Of a stretch of DNA of 41,047 bases, positions 8,305 to 15,925 are shown in pieces. Where the stretch lies: assembly GCA_001899085.1 (NCBI GenBank), contig MKVB01000001.1, positions 1,394,653 through 1,435,699 on the forward strand. Reading direction: 5' to 3'. The translations under genes were made by a program, and so were the position numbers. The notes beneath the pieces were generated by a model, which saw only the letters and a program-made list of their open reading frames with translations, searched no databases and was not told the DNA's origin. Position 1 is the stretch's first letter; each line of letters starts with the position of its first letter. The stretch is from Devosia sp. 66-14 (GTDB lineage: Bacteria; Pseudomonadota; Alphaproteobacteria; Rhizobiales; Devosiaceae).

Positions 8305-8603
8305 AGACCAGGGATGCCATCGCGGCTCAGACCAACCTCGCCCGCTATCCCACCTCCGCCATTGTCTCGACGCGGAAGGCTTCCGGCGACATGTCCTGAC
8401 CGTGGCGGCTGCGTCGCCCTTGCCGTGGCGAAACTCGCCGCTGCTCGGGGCCGGCGGCCGACAGTCGAGCCTGCGTTGACGTCGACGGTCACGGCCTGGT
8501 GATGGGCGAGCCTGTAACCGCCTGACGGGCTGCAACGAATTCTCTGACATTGGCGCCGCGAGCGCCTGACAGGAATCGAAACCAGAATCGTGAGGAATTT
8601 GCC

Positions 8604-9389
8604 ATGAGGCATCGTTCGCGCCAGATGACTGCCATTGCCTATGCCGTGCTTGCAGGTGCTGCCGCGTCGGTGGCGCCCGTGGCAGCGCAGGACAAGATGG
8701 CCCCCGATGCCATGATGTCGGGGCCGATGACCGACCCCATGATGATGGCCAATGACGCCATGGCGATGGGTTCGCCGATGATGATGGGCGGCAAGACCAT
8801 CATGATAACCTTCGAGAACGTACTGACCGGCCAGCCTTTCTCCCCCTCAGTGTTTGAAAGTCATTCGGCGGCGGCCGCACCGTTGTTCAAGCTGGGTGAC
8901 AAGGCCAGCGACGCACTGGCGGCGGTCGCCGAGGGCGGCAATATCGGAATGTTCAGCGTCGCCGCGGCAAAGAACACCGACTCCGCGATCGGCGACGCCC
9001 AGCTTGCCATCCACGCGCTTCCGGGCCAGACCCGCACCGTTTTCGTGCATGTCGACGAGGCGCATCCGTTGATCGATGGCGTCTGGATGCTCGGTAACAC
9101 CAATGATGGCTTCTCCGGTTTCACCGGGTTCGACGGCTACGGGCTGACCGCTGCCACGACCATCGACGTGCGCGGTTACGACGCCGGTTCGGAAATCAAC
9201 AACGAGAAGAAGGGCTTTCTCGGCGCGCTCGGCGCTGGCAACGAACGCGACCTGGAGAACGGCGTCGTGACCTGGCATACGGGCATTCGCGGCGATGCCG
9301 ACGCTCCCAAGGAGTGGAACTGGGACGTCAACGCTCCTTTGGCCCACGTGACCTTCACCCCCATCGAGGCAATGCCCGCCGCGATGTAG
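8604..9389 (+). CDS. Exported spondin-domain protein with a Met-rich N-terminal segment
   Basis: This 261-residue protein has a signal peptide ending near APVAAQ (about residue 29), with ATG 8604 behind TGAGGAA. A striking segment follows (about 31-64) with twelve methionines among Asp, Ala, Gly and Pro. From about residue 70 the sequence matches the bacterial spondin_N domain: ITFENVLTGQPFSPSVFESH, LFKLGDKASDALAAVAEGG and a late TWHTGI segment. In animals the domain binds a divalent cation and extracellular matrix; bacterial roles are poorly defined. A hairpin and then a CxxC DUF1223 gene follow 48 bases downstream, so both are probably in one transcript. The Met-rich segment may bind copper or absorb oxidants; this is inference. 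Confidence 0.83.
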   Translation: MRHRSRQMTAIAYAVLAGAAASVAPVAAQDKMAPDAMMSGPMTDPMMMANDAMAMGSPMMMGGKTIMITFENVLTGQPFSPSVFESHSAAAAPLFKLGDKASDALAAVAEGGNIGMFSVAAAKNTDSAIGDAQLAIHALPGQTRTVFVHVDEAHPLIDGVWMLGNTNDGFSGFTGFDGYGLTAATTIDVRGYDAGSEINNEKKGFLGALGAGNERDLENGVVTWHTGIRGDADAPKEWNWDVNAPLAHVTFTPIEAMPAAM

Positions 9390-9397
9390 ATCGAAGC

Positions 9398-9419
9398 GGG
9401 GTGCGGAAAACCGCACCCC
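9398..9419 (+). terminator. Hairpin between the spondin and DUF1223 genes
   Basis: GGGGTGCGG and CCGCACCCC form a perfect 9-bp stem with an AAAA loop, starting eight bases after the spondin-gene stop. The following tract is only CATTT, so it could be a partial terminator or a stabilising intercistronic hairpin. Confidence 0.5.
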
Positions 9420-9437
9420 CATTTGCATGGAGCCATC

Positions 9438-10133
9438 ATGAAGACCAACCAGCTTCTGCTCGGGCTTGCGGTGCTCGTCGCGCTTGCGCCCGCGGGGCCG
9501 TCCGCGGCCGCGGACAATCAGCCCGTCGTCGTCGAGTTGTTCACCAGCCAGGGGTGCTCATCCTGTCCTCCGGCCAATGCCAACCTGATCAGCCTCAGCC
9601 AGCGGAACGACGTGCTGGTCCTCAGCTTCGCCGTCACCTACTGGGACTATCTGGGCTGGAAGGACTCGTTCGGCCGGCCTGAATACACCGACCGGCAGCG
9701 CATCTACGAGCCGGCGCTGGGCCAGCGCGGACCGTTCACGCCGCAGATGGTGGTCAACGGCACCACTACGGCGGTCGGAAACAATCTCGCCGAAGTCGAG
9801 CGGCTGATCGATGGGGCGCATCGCACAACGACGCCGGCCGTGGTGCTGGGCGGCGGCTACGTGGAAGTCGGAGAGGGTGAAGCACCGGCCGACGGGGCCG
9901 ATGTCTGGCTGGTCCAGTACGATCCGAATGTTGTCGAAGTGCCGGTGCAGCGTGGCGAAAACACCGGCCGCACCCTGCCTCACACCCACGTGGTCCACCT
10001 GTTGCGGCACGTGGGCGAGTGGCGCGGCGGTGCTGCCAGGTTCGAGACCGGCGACGAGGCCGCCGGGTTGCGCACGGCGGTGCTGGTGCAGGAGCGAAAC
10101 GGCGGTCCGATACTAGGTGCGGCGACCGACTGA
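9438..10133 (+). CDS. DUF1223 periplasmic thioredoxin-fold-like protein
   Basis: This 231-residue protein has an N-terminal signal peptide (about 1-25, ending near SAAA). The mature part opens VVVELFTSQGCSSCPPANAN, with Cys40 and Cys43 forming the CxxC that defines DUF1223. It continues with the family segments VTYWDYLGWKDSFG and YTDRQRIYEPALG. The fold is thioredoxin-like, and a redox role in the periplasm is plausible but unproven. I chose ATG 9438 over the in-frame TTG at 9423 because GGAG lies five bases before it and the hydrophobic signal starts there. It follows the Met-rich spondin gene, so the pair may serve metal or oxidant handling. Confidence 0.83.
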   Translation: MKTNQLLLGLAVLVALAPAGPSAAADNQPVVVELFTSQGCSSCPPANANLISLSQRNDVLVLSFAVTYWDYLGWKDSFGRPEYTDRQRIYEPALGQRGPFTPQMVVNGTTTAVGNNLAEVERLIDGAHRTTTPAVVLGGGYVEVGEGEAPADGADVWLVQYDPNVVEVPVQRGENTGRTLPHTHVVHLLRHVGEWRGGAARFETGDEAAGLRTAVLVQERNGGPILGAATD

Positions 10134-10148
10134 GCGGGCGAATCGCAG

Positions 10149-10173
10149 AAAAAGGCCGCACCGAGGTGCGGCC
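10149..10173 (-). terminator. Intrinsic terminator of the ferritin-like operon
   Basis: GGCCGCAC and GTGCGGCC form a perfect 8-bp stem with a CGAG loop. On the minus strand it is followed by TTTTT, so it ends the leftward ferritin-like genes about 25 bases after their last stop. It may also slow transcription coming from the DUF1223 gene, although that side lacks a T tract. Confidence 0.75.
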
Positions 10174-10197
10174 TTCCGGTGCGGGAGTTACCCCGGA

Positions 10198-10854
10198 CTA
10201 GGCGAGGAACGGCTTGGCGGCCGCGAGGACGTCGTCCTTGGTCATCGGCTCGTCGAACGCGCCGTCCCAGCTCTTTTTGCCGCCGATCTTGCGGACGATG
10301 GCGGCATGACGGGCCTCCACCGAGTGGATCTGGAGCGCGACGGTCAGCAGGTCATCGCTGGAGATCAGGTTGGCGGCCTGGCCCTTATAGGCGGCCACGC
10401 CCAGATCCTCGAACGTCTGGCTGAGCGTCAGATAGGTGTCGAAGTTGGTCAGCGCATCGGCATATTTGCCGCCGGCGGTGAGATCGAGCGCCGGGCGCTT
10501 GATCGCCTTGGCGCCCAAGGCACCGCTCAGCAGGGCGACGTGCGCCGCCTCGTGCTTTCCGATCTGGTTGAAGATCCCGACATACTTGTCGGGGATCAGA
10601 CCCTTGGCACCGAGACCAGAGCGATAGAACGCATCCTCGATGTGCTCCAGCGTCAGTGCGAAGAGCAGCACGTCGGTGACTTCGGCAGGCATGTCCTGGC
10701 CGAAAGCCTCCTGCGACGCCATGGCAAGCACCAGCGGTGCACTGGCGAGAGCGCCGAGCTTCAGCGCCGAGGAGCGCAGCAGCCGACGGTCGTCGGCCAC
10801 GAGACGCTCTGTGATTTCCGGGTCGATGCCGGTGAGGAGATTGTTGTTGGTCAT
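10198..10854 (-). CDS. Exported ferritin-like (DUF4439/Ferritin_2 type) protein, second of a pair
   Basis: This 218-residue four-helix protein starts at ATG 10854 behind GAGGAGC. The in-frame GTG upstream has no separate ribosome site. DDRRLLRSSALKLGALASAP near residues 22-41 looks like a twin-arginine export signal. Di-iron-type ligands appear as EHIEDAFY, GKHEAAHVALL and VEARHAAIVRK, the E...ExxH pattern of ferritin-like proteins. A conserved QTFEDLGVAAYKG segment is shared with the upstream paralogue. It begins 12 bases after that paralogue's stop, so both are in one operon. The role is probably iron or oxidant handling in the periplasm; catalytic activity is not shown. Confidence 0.82.
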   Translation of the reverse strand: MTNNNLLTGIDPEITERLVADDRRLLRSSALKLGALASAPLVLAMASQEAFGQDMPAEVTDVLLFALTLEHIEDAFYRSGLGAKGLIPDKYVGIFNQIGKHEAAHVALLSGALGAKAIKRPALDLTAGGKYADALTNFDTYLTLSQTFEDLGVAAYKGQAANLISSDDLLTVALQIHSVEARHAAIVRKIGGKKSWDGAFDEPMTKDDVLAAAKPFLA

Positions 10855-10865
10855 TTTTGCGCTCC

Positions 10866-11519
10866 TCACATGAAGGCTTTGGCGGTGACTTCGGTCTTGA
10901 TGAACGGGCCGGCGGCGGCGAGCACCTTGGCCGGCTCCAGCGCCCCGTCGAGACCGTTCTTGTCGACCACGTCGTCACCGGCGAAAGCCACGCTGTCCAT
11001 GTTCAGCAAGTCGCGGATCGCGGCAGCGTGACGAGCCTCGACCGACACGATCTTGCCAGCCGCGAGCAGGTAGTCGGGGTTCTCGATCAGTTTGCCGGCG
11101 CCGTTATAGGCGGCGACGCCGAGGTCCTCGAACGTCTTGGCGGTGGTGAGGACACTCTCGCGGCTGCCGAAATCGACAGCGGAGAAATCCACTTCGAGGT
11201 CGGGAATGGCCCCGTCAGCCAGCGCCTTTTTGAGGAAGTCGCGGTGCTCGACTTCGTGGTCGCGAATGTCGGTCAGCCAACTGGTCTCTTCTTCGGTCAT
11301 ACCCGAATAGGGCATCTCGATCACCATCGAGTAGAACGCGGCCTCGAGCTGTTCGAGCGCATAGGCATAGTTCAGGACGCCAACATCGCCTTCGCCCAGA
11401 TCGGCGGCGAGCGCCGGGGAAATTCCGAAGTTGGGAAGCAGGGCTCCGGCGACGAGTACGGTCGCCCCCGCCCCACTCCATTTCAGCAGGTTGCGGCGGC
11501 TCAGTTGATTGTGCATCAT
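10866..11519 (-). CDS. Tat-exported ferritin-like protein, first of a pair
   Basis: This 217-residue protein starts at ATG 11519, with AAGGAGAA a few bases upstream; an adjacent second ATG is an alternative. LSRRNLLKWSG is a clear twin-arginine motif, with cleavage likely after ISPALAA. The mature part carries EQLEAAFYSM, RDHEVEHRDFL and VEARHAAAIRD, matching the carboxylate and His ligands of a ferritin-like di-metal centre. TFEDLGVAAYNG parallels the downstream gene, so the two arose by duplication. Tat export suggests folding, and perhaps metal loading, before transport. It faces a stress-regulated kinase operon on the other strand. No EcfG-type promoter was found for this gene in its upstream region. 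Confidence 0.83.
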   Translation of the reverse strand: MMHNQLSRRNLLKWSGAGATVLVAGALLPNFGISPALAADLGEGDVGVLNYAYALEQLEAAFYSMVIEMPYSGMTEEETSWLTDIRDHEVEHRDFLKKALADGAIPDLEVDFSAVDFGSRESVLTTAKTFEDLGVAAYNGAGKLIENPDYLLAAGKIVSVEARHAAAIRDLLNMDSVAFAGDDVVDKNGLDGALEPAKVLAAAGPFIKTEVTAKAFM

Positions 11520-11690
11520 CGTTCTTCTCCTTGGCCGGGTCACGTGAAGTTACCGGCTTGTGGCGCGAATAGTTTCGATAACAACCAAGAGCGATAGCCC
11601 GCTGATTGCGAAATATCGTCGGATGCAGCCGCAACCGACCGACAATCACGCCGTTCGCACGATCTCGAATGATCATCACATCTTGTTGCG

Positions 11691-11715
11691 GGAACCGGTC
11701 GCGCCGAAGGCCGTT
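11691..11715 (+). promoter_or_regulatory. Sigma-EcfG-type (general stress response) promoter
   Basis: GGAAC at 11691-11695 and CGTT at 11712-11715 are separated by exactly 16 bases, matching the alphaproteobacterial EcfG consensus GGAAC-N16/17-CGTT. It lies about 20 bases upstream of the small ORF at 11736 and can drive the HWE kinase gene beyond it. Confidence 0.65.
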
Positions 11716-11735
11716 CACGGTGTCCTCTCAAACGC

Positions 11736-12029
11736 TTGACCAAGGCCCCGAAACTCGTGCCGCAGCAGGTGCGTAATTGCAGCCTTCTGCTCGAGGCAAG
11801 GCACGTGGACGAGGTTTATCGTGGGTACCGCATTGCGATCCGGCTCATCGACGGCCACTGGCTGGCAAGAGTGTCCGAGCCTGGCGGCAGGACGGCTCCG
11901 GTCACGGCGAAGGTCAGCGAACAGCAGGGCGAACTGGCCTGTGCGGAGCTGGCCCGGTCGAGGGTGGACAAATATCTCGCCTATATCGGCGAGCCTCCGC
12001 CGAGTGACGGCCAGGGCCGCGTGCGATAG
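11736..12029 (+). CDS. Small hypothetical protein under an EcfG-type promoter
   Basis: This short frame of up to 97 residues has a plausible soluble core: VYRGYRIAIRLIDGHWLARV, then TAPVTAKVSEQQGELACAEL and a helical end. I recognise no named family, although small rhizobial proteins of this GYRI...W look are common. The start is uncertain. TTG 11736 would sit close to the likely transcription start and has no clear ribosome site, while GTG 11805 is preceded by GAGGCAAGG and gives 74 residues. It lies directly behind an EcfG-type promoter and 70 bases before the kinase gene, so a general-stress role is likely by context. Confidence 0.45.
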   Translation: MTKAPKLVPQQVRNCSLLLEARHVDEVYRGYRIAIRLIDGHWLARVSEPGGRTAPVTAKVSEQQGELACAELARSRVDKYLAYIGEPPPSDGQGRVR

Positions 12030-12099
12030 GCAGTGCAACTAAATCGGCTTGGCGGCGTATTGTGTGCTGGGCCGCTTTGTGCAGCGCCCGGGGGACATC

Positions 12100-14106
12100 G
12101 TGTTCGAAAATTCCGACCGCTTTTTGCAGGCCGCCCGGCTTGCCGCGCTTGACGACTACCAGATTCTCGACACGCCCGAGGAAGCCGGGTTTGACGACAT
12201 CGTTCAGATCGCTTCGAATTTCTGCCAGACACCGGTCTCGTTGGTCAGTTTCGTCGAAGTTGGCCGCCAATGGTTCAAGGCGAGGGTAGGCTTTGAGGCG
12301 TGCGAAACGCCGATCGAGCAGTCGGTATGCGCGCATGCGCTGCGCCAGACAGATCTGCTGGTCATTCCCGACCTGACGGCGGATCCTCGAACAAGGAACA
12401 ATACGCTCGTCACCCAGGACCCCTTCATCCGGTTCTACGCGGGCGCACCGCTGATCACCCCGGAAGGGGTCGTCATTGGCACCTTGTGCGTCATCGATAC
12501 CGTACCGCGCCCCACGGGCCTGACGGAGCCGCAGCAGCAGGTGCTTCGGGCGCTTGCCCGCCAGGTGATGATGCAGCTCGAATTGCGGCGGCTCGTCTCA
12601 AAGACCGAGGAAGATGCGCAGCGTCACAGCATCGACCTCAGAGCCAGCCTCGAGCTGGCGCGAAATGCCGAAGAGGCGGGCGGCATCGGCACCTTCCAGG
12701 TCGACGTCCGGTCCGGCATCATGACGGTTTCACCGGAGTATTGCCGGATTTTCGGGTTGCCGCTTTCGGACACATACCCGGCTTCGGTCAGCGAAGCGCT
12801 GGTCCTGGCCGAAGACCAGTCGGCGCCGTCGAACGACCAGACTCGGCGCAGCGGTTCGGCAGAAGCTGCGGTCGAGTACAGGATCAGGCGCCCCGACGAT
12901 GGAGCCGTGCGCTGGATTGCCCGGCGGGCCGAGTTTGTCCGCGATAGCTCGGGCAACGTCGCACGCATGTTCGGGGTGGTGCAGGACATTACCGAGCGTC
13001 GACGCCAGCTCGACCGGCAACATGCCTTGCTCGAGGCGGGTGATCGCCTGCGCGACGTAGGGACCGTCGCCGAAGCGATCGAAGTTGCGTCGCGAGCATT
13101 GGGGGGCGCCCTCGGCGCCTCGCGGGCCGGGTACCTCCGTCTCGACCCCAAGATGGACAGGGTCGAAGTTCTGCGCGACTGGACCGATGCGGGTGTCGCT
13201 TCGCTTGTCGGCCAGCACACGCGCGGCCTGCTTCCCGCATCACTGGAGCGTCTGGCCGCCGGGGTCACGATGTCGGTGGGCAATGTCGATACCGTGCTCT
13301 GGCTGGGCCGAGACCGGGACGCCTACAGATCTCACGGCGTTGCTGCCGTGATCAACGTGCCGCTGCTCGAGCGGCGAGAGCTGGCGGGGGTCCTGTTCGT
13401 CCACCAGACGGAACCACGCGCCTGGAGTCGCGAAGAGATAGATTTTGCGACCGAGATCGCCGACCGCACCCATTCGGTCATCAGCAGATTGGAGGCGCAG
13501 GCCAACCAGGCCACCCTCAATCGTGAACTCGGCCACCGGATGAAAAACCAGCTGGCGATGGTGCAGGCCATTGTCAACCAGAGCCTGCGCACGGCGCCCG
13601 ATCTGGCCACGGCAAGCCGATCGCTGAATGCTCGCATCCACGTCCTCGCCAAGGCGCATGACCTGATCCTCCTCGGCGAGTCCGGACGCACATCTGTCGA
13701 CCAGATCGTTCACGACATCACACTGCTGCACGATGACAGGATCGAGCAGCGCATTGCCGCAAAAGGCCCCGCCATCATGGTGGGCTCCCGGCCTGCTCTG
13801 TCGCTGTCTTTGATCCTGCACGAGCTTTCGACCAACGCGGCAAAGTACGGCTCGCTTTCCACGCCCGTCGGCTCGGTTGCGATAAACTGGCGAGTGGAGC
13901 GGAACGAAGCCGCCGCGAGATTCTTGTTGTCATGGAAGGAAAGCGGCGGGCCGCCCGTCAATCCTCCCGCGACAACCGGGTCTGGAACCCGACTGATCCG
14001 CGCCGGACTGGCCGGGACTTTCAACAGCAGCGTCACAGTAGACTACGAGCCGGACGGGGTGCGTTGCACCATCGCAGCCGATCTCGCCAGCTTTCAAGCG
14101 GAGTAG
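12100..14106 (+). CDS. GAF-PAS-GAF HWE-family sensor histidine kinase
   Basis: This 668-residue cytoplasmic kinase starts at GTG 12100 behind CGGGGGAC; family proteins begin at the FENSDRFLQAARLAALDDYQ helix. The domains are a GAF (about 25-160), a PAS (about 195-305, starting EEAGGIGTFQVDVRSGIM and ending DITERRR), a second GAF (about 320-465) and an HWE/HisKA_2 kinase core (about 470-668). ELGHRMKNQLAM gives phospho-His479, and HELSTNAAKYGSLS and WKESGGPPV are HWE hallmarks. Such kinases often feed the PhyR-EcfG stress pathway or a stand-alone receiver. A single-domain receiver gene begins four bases after the stop, so it is the likely partner. The input signal (light, redox or ligand) is unknown. 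Confidence 0.88.
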   Translation: MFENSDRFLQAARLAALDDYQILDTPEEAGFDDIVQIASNFCQTPVSLVSFVEVGRQWFKARVGFEACETPIEQSVCAHALRQTDLLVIPDLTADPRTRNNTLVTQDPFIRFYAGAPLITPEGVVIGTLCVIDTVPRPTGLTEPQQQVLRALARQVMMQLELRRLVSKTEEDAQRHSIDLRASLELARNAEEAGGIGTFQVDVRSGIMTVSPEYCRIFGLPLSDTYPASVSEALVLAEDQSAPSNDQTRRSGSAEAAVEYRIRRPDDGAVRWIARRAEFVRDSSGNVARMFGVVQDITERRRQLDRQHALLEAGDRLRDVGTVAEAIEVASRALGGALGASRAGYLRLDPKMDRVEVLRDWTDAGVASLVGQHTRGLLPASLERLAAGVTMSVGNVDTVLWLGRDRDAYRSHGVAAVINVPLLERRELAGVLFVHQTEPRAWSREEIDFATEIADRTHSVISRLEAQANQATLNRELGHRMKNQLAMVQAIVNQSLRTAPDLATASRSLNARIHVLAKAHDLILLGESGRTSVDQIVHDITLLHDDRIEQRIAAKGPAIMVGSRPALSLSLILHELSTNAAKYGSLSTPVGSVAINWRVERNEAAARFLLSWKESGGPPVNPPATTGSGTRLIRAGLAGTFNSSVTVDYEPDGVRCTIAADLASFQAE

Positions 14107-14110
14107 ACAA

Positions 14111-14470
14111 GTGGCGCACGTAACCATCCTGGTCGTCGATGACGAGCCGCTTATCCGTCTGGATATAGCCTACATGCTTGAGGATCTGGGCTACCAGACG
14201 ATCGAGGCGTCAAACGCCGACGAGGCGATGCAACTGCTGGCCGAGCTGCCTCACATCGCGGCCATCGTCACCGACGTCGACATGCCCGGAACGATGGATG
14301 GTCGCCAGCTTGCAATGACCGTGAGCAATCGCTGGGCGCCATGCAAGCTGATTGTGATGTCGGGGCACCGCATGCTGACGGCCCCGGATCTGCCATCGGG
14401 AGCAGTCTTCATTTCCAAGCCGGTGCCGGCACGACAGTTGGCCAGCGCACTGGCCGGCTTCGGCGTCTGA
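14111..14470 (+). CDS. Single-domain response regulator (CheY-like)
   Basis: This 119-residue receiver domain has no output domain. ILVVDDEPLIRLDIA provides the acidic pair Asp10/Asp11, VTDVDMPG the phospho-acceptor Asp55, and FISKPVP the conserved Lys103. It starts at GTG 14111, four bases after the HWE kinase stop, so the two are co-translated and very likely form a signalling pair. Stand-alone receivers of this kind act as phosphate relays or sinks in alphaproteobacterial stress pathways. It resembles the other stand-alone receiver at 34019-34399, including the DMPG(T/S)MDG and SGHR segments, so they are paralogues. Confidence 0.87.
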   Translation: MAHVTILVVDDEPLIRLDIAYMLEDLGYQTIEASNADEAMQLLAELPHIAAIVTDVDMPGTMDGRQLAMTVSNRWAPCKLIVMSGHRMLTAPDLPSGAVFISKPVPARQLASALAGFGV

Positions 14471-14625
14471 GCCTGCTCTCGCAGCAGCCAACCATATGCC
14501 TCAATCGGACTGAGTGCCGCTTGCAGCCACCATGACGGCCGCGGCTTTGGCTGCACCCGTCCGACAATCCCGGACCGGCGATGGAAAGGCGCCTGTCCTG
14601 CGCGATCGCCTTCCCATTGGCCCCG

Positions 14626-15714
14626 CTACTTCTGTCGCGGCGGCTTCAGCTCGGCGCCCGCCGCCACCCAGCTTCCAGACCGCTTCGCCTTGATGGCGTC
14701 GGCGACCGCTTGTGCCGCGTTCTTCACCTCGCCCTGCATGGCCGTATCTGCGTCGAGTTCCTGGTGGCTGGTGGCGTAAGGCTTCCAGTAGCCGATGTAA
14801 CGGTCGACCTCCGCCTTCTTGCCGGCCGCCTCGAGTCCCATGAACCTGAGCCAGTCCGATACCGACCGCCTGACATTCTCCGTGCCCTCGACATCGCCAT
14901 GTACGATGACGCCGAAAAGACGGCCGGCGAGGTGTTGCGGATAGTCCCAGCCTTCAAGTTCGACAGCTTTCGCCGTCCTGGCTTCCTTGCCTTCCGTAAG
15001 CGTCGGATCGGGGTTGCCGCCGTCGGCGCAGACCAGCCGATCCATCATCAGCTTCAGCGGTGAGGTGACCTGGTACCAGTTCACCGGGGATACGATGAAG
15101 ACGGCGTCGGCTTCGACCCACATGGGGTAGATGTCATTCATCCAGTCCTGGGTCTGCCCGAGGGAATAGTTCGGATAGCACGAGCACGGCCAATGGCAGA
15201 GCGGTGCCGCCGTCGAGAAGCAGGCCTTGCAGGGGTGGATGTTGCGCCCGTATTCCGACGTCAGGCGAGACAGATCCAGCAGCTTTGTCTCGATGCCGGC
15301 GTGCTTGAAAACCGCCTCGGCAATCTCGGTCATGCGAAAGCTCTTCGAACTCTCGCCCGGGCAGGTATGCTCGCTGCGCGGCGATGCATTGATCAGGAGC
15401 ACGCGGGGCTTTCGGTTCCTGGCTTCGAAGCCCTGTTGCGCCTTGTCGATCGCCTGCTTCGCGGAAATCCAGTCGACGGATAGTTCGTAGCCCGGATCCG
15501 CATAGCCTTTGCCCGCCTTCCGGGTCGTGGGCGACTTTCGAGCGTTGATATAGCCGTCCCAGGCGATCTCGGCGATGGCTCCCAACTCGGAACTGGCGCG
15601 CTTGAACGCAGGGTCGGCGTACTGGGAATAAAACCGCTCCAGGAAGACCGCCTTGGTGAGCTTGACGTCAGGCATCACCTCACGAGGTTTGGTGGCGGCA
15701 ACGGTGCGTGGCAT
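14626..15714 (-). CDS. Flavodoxin-fold NAD(P)H-dependent oxidoreductase
   Basis: This 362-residue protein has an unusual N-terminal extension of about 110 residues. A flavodoxin-like fold then opens PRVLLINASPRSEHTCPGES, the FMN phosphate-binding loop of NADPH-dependent FMN reductases. IHPCKACFSTAAPLCHWPCSCYPN contributes five cysteines near the flavin site, recalling iron-sulfur flavoproteins, though the spacing is not diagnostic. WVEADAVFIVSPVNWYQVTSP is the typical isoalloxazine-binding segment. I chose ATG 15714, with GGAG ten bases before it; TTG 15744 and an internal ATG at residue 14 are alternatives. An exact EcfG-type promoter lies just upstream, so the gene is probably stress-induced. 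The substrate is unknown. Confidence 0.82.
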   Translation of the reverse strand: MPRTVAATKPREVMPDVKLTKAVFLERFYSQYADPAFKRASSELGAIAEIAWDGYINARKSPTTRKAGKGYADPGYELSVDWISAKQAIDKAQQGFEARNRKPRVLLINASPRSEHTCPGESSKSFRMTEIAEAVFKHAGIETKLLDLSRLTSEYGRNIHPCKACFSTAAPLCHWPCSCYPNYSLGQTQDWMNDIYPMWVEADAVFIVSPVNWYQVTSPLKLMMDRLVCADGGNPDPTLTEGKEARTAKAVELEGWDYPQHLAGRLFGVIVHGDVEGTENVRRSVSDWLRFMGLEAAGKKAEVDRYIGYWKPYATSHQELDADTAMQGEVKNAAQAVADAIKAKRSGSWVAAGAELKPPRQK

Positions 15715-15742
15715 AGGTTTGTGCTCCGGGCGGGTAACCTGC

Positions 15743-15767
15743 AACGAGGCCCAAAGCCATTAGTTCC
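15743..15767 (-). promoter_or_regulatory. Sigma-EcfG-type promoter of the flavodoxin-fold reductase
   Basis: On the minus strand GGAAC (15767-15763) is followed after exactly 16 bases by CGTT (15746-15743). The proposed ATG at 15714 is 29 bases downstream of the -10 element. It is the second exact consensus match flanking the HWE kinase block. Confidence 0.65.
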
Positions 15768-15878
15768 TCGGTGTATCGAGGCGAGGCGCGCCGATGGCAG
15801 ATGACTGCAGCGGGCTTGCATTTCGATCGGCAGCTGCGGAAATCTGTCGCTCTGGCGCGAGCGGCCTCTGCCGACCCA

Positions 15879-15900
15879 CTTGCGTCACTATGCACGCAAG
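15879..15900. promoter_or_regulatory. Operator-like inverted repeat between divergent genes
   Basis: CTTGCGT and ACGCAAG are perfect 7-bp arms separated by eight bases. The site is 25 bases before the ABC ATPase start and upstream of the divergent reductase promoter. This layout fits a dimeric repressor such as TetR or MarR; no such regulator gene is adjacent. Confidence 0.4.
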
Positions 15901-15925
15901 ATGATTAGACGAGCGCGAGAGCCGG

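Noticed and set aside
8305-8603. Remnant gene between the glycosyltransferase and spondin genes
   Set aside because: Short open frames exist on both strands but show no family motif, plausible start or consistent codon pattern. I see nothing definite in this 299-base gap beyond the spondin-gene ribosome site.
14522-14555. Hairpin between the response regulator and the reductase gene
   Set aside because: TGCAGCCA/TGGCTGCA arms exist, but with an 18-base loop and no T tract on either side.
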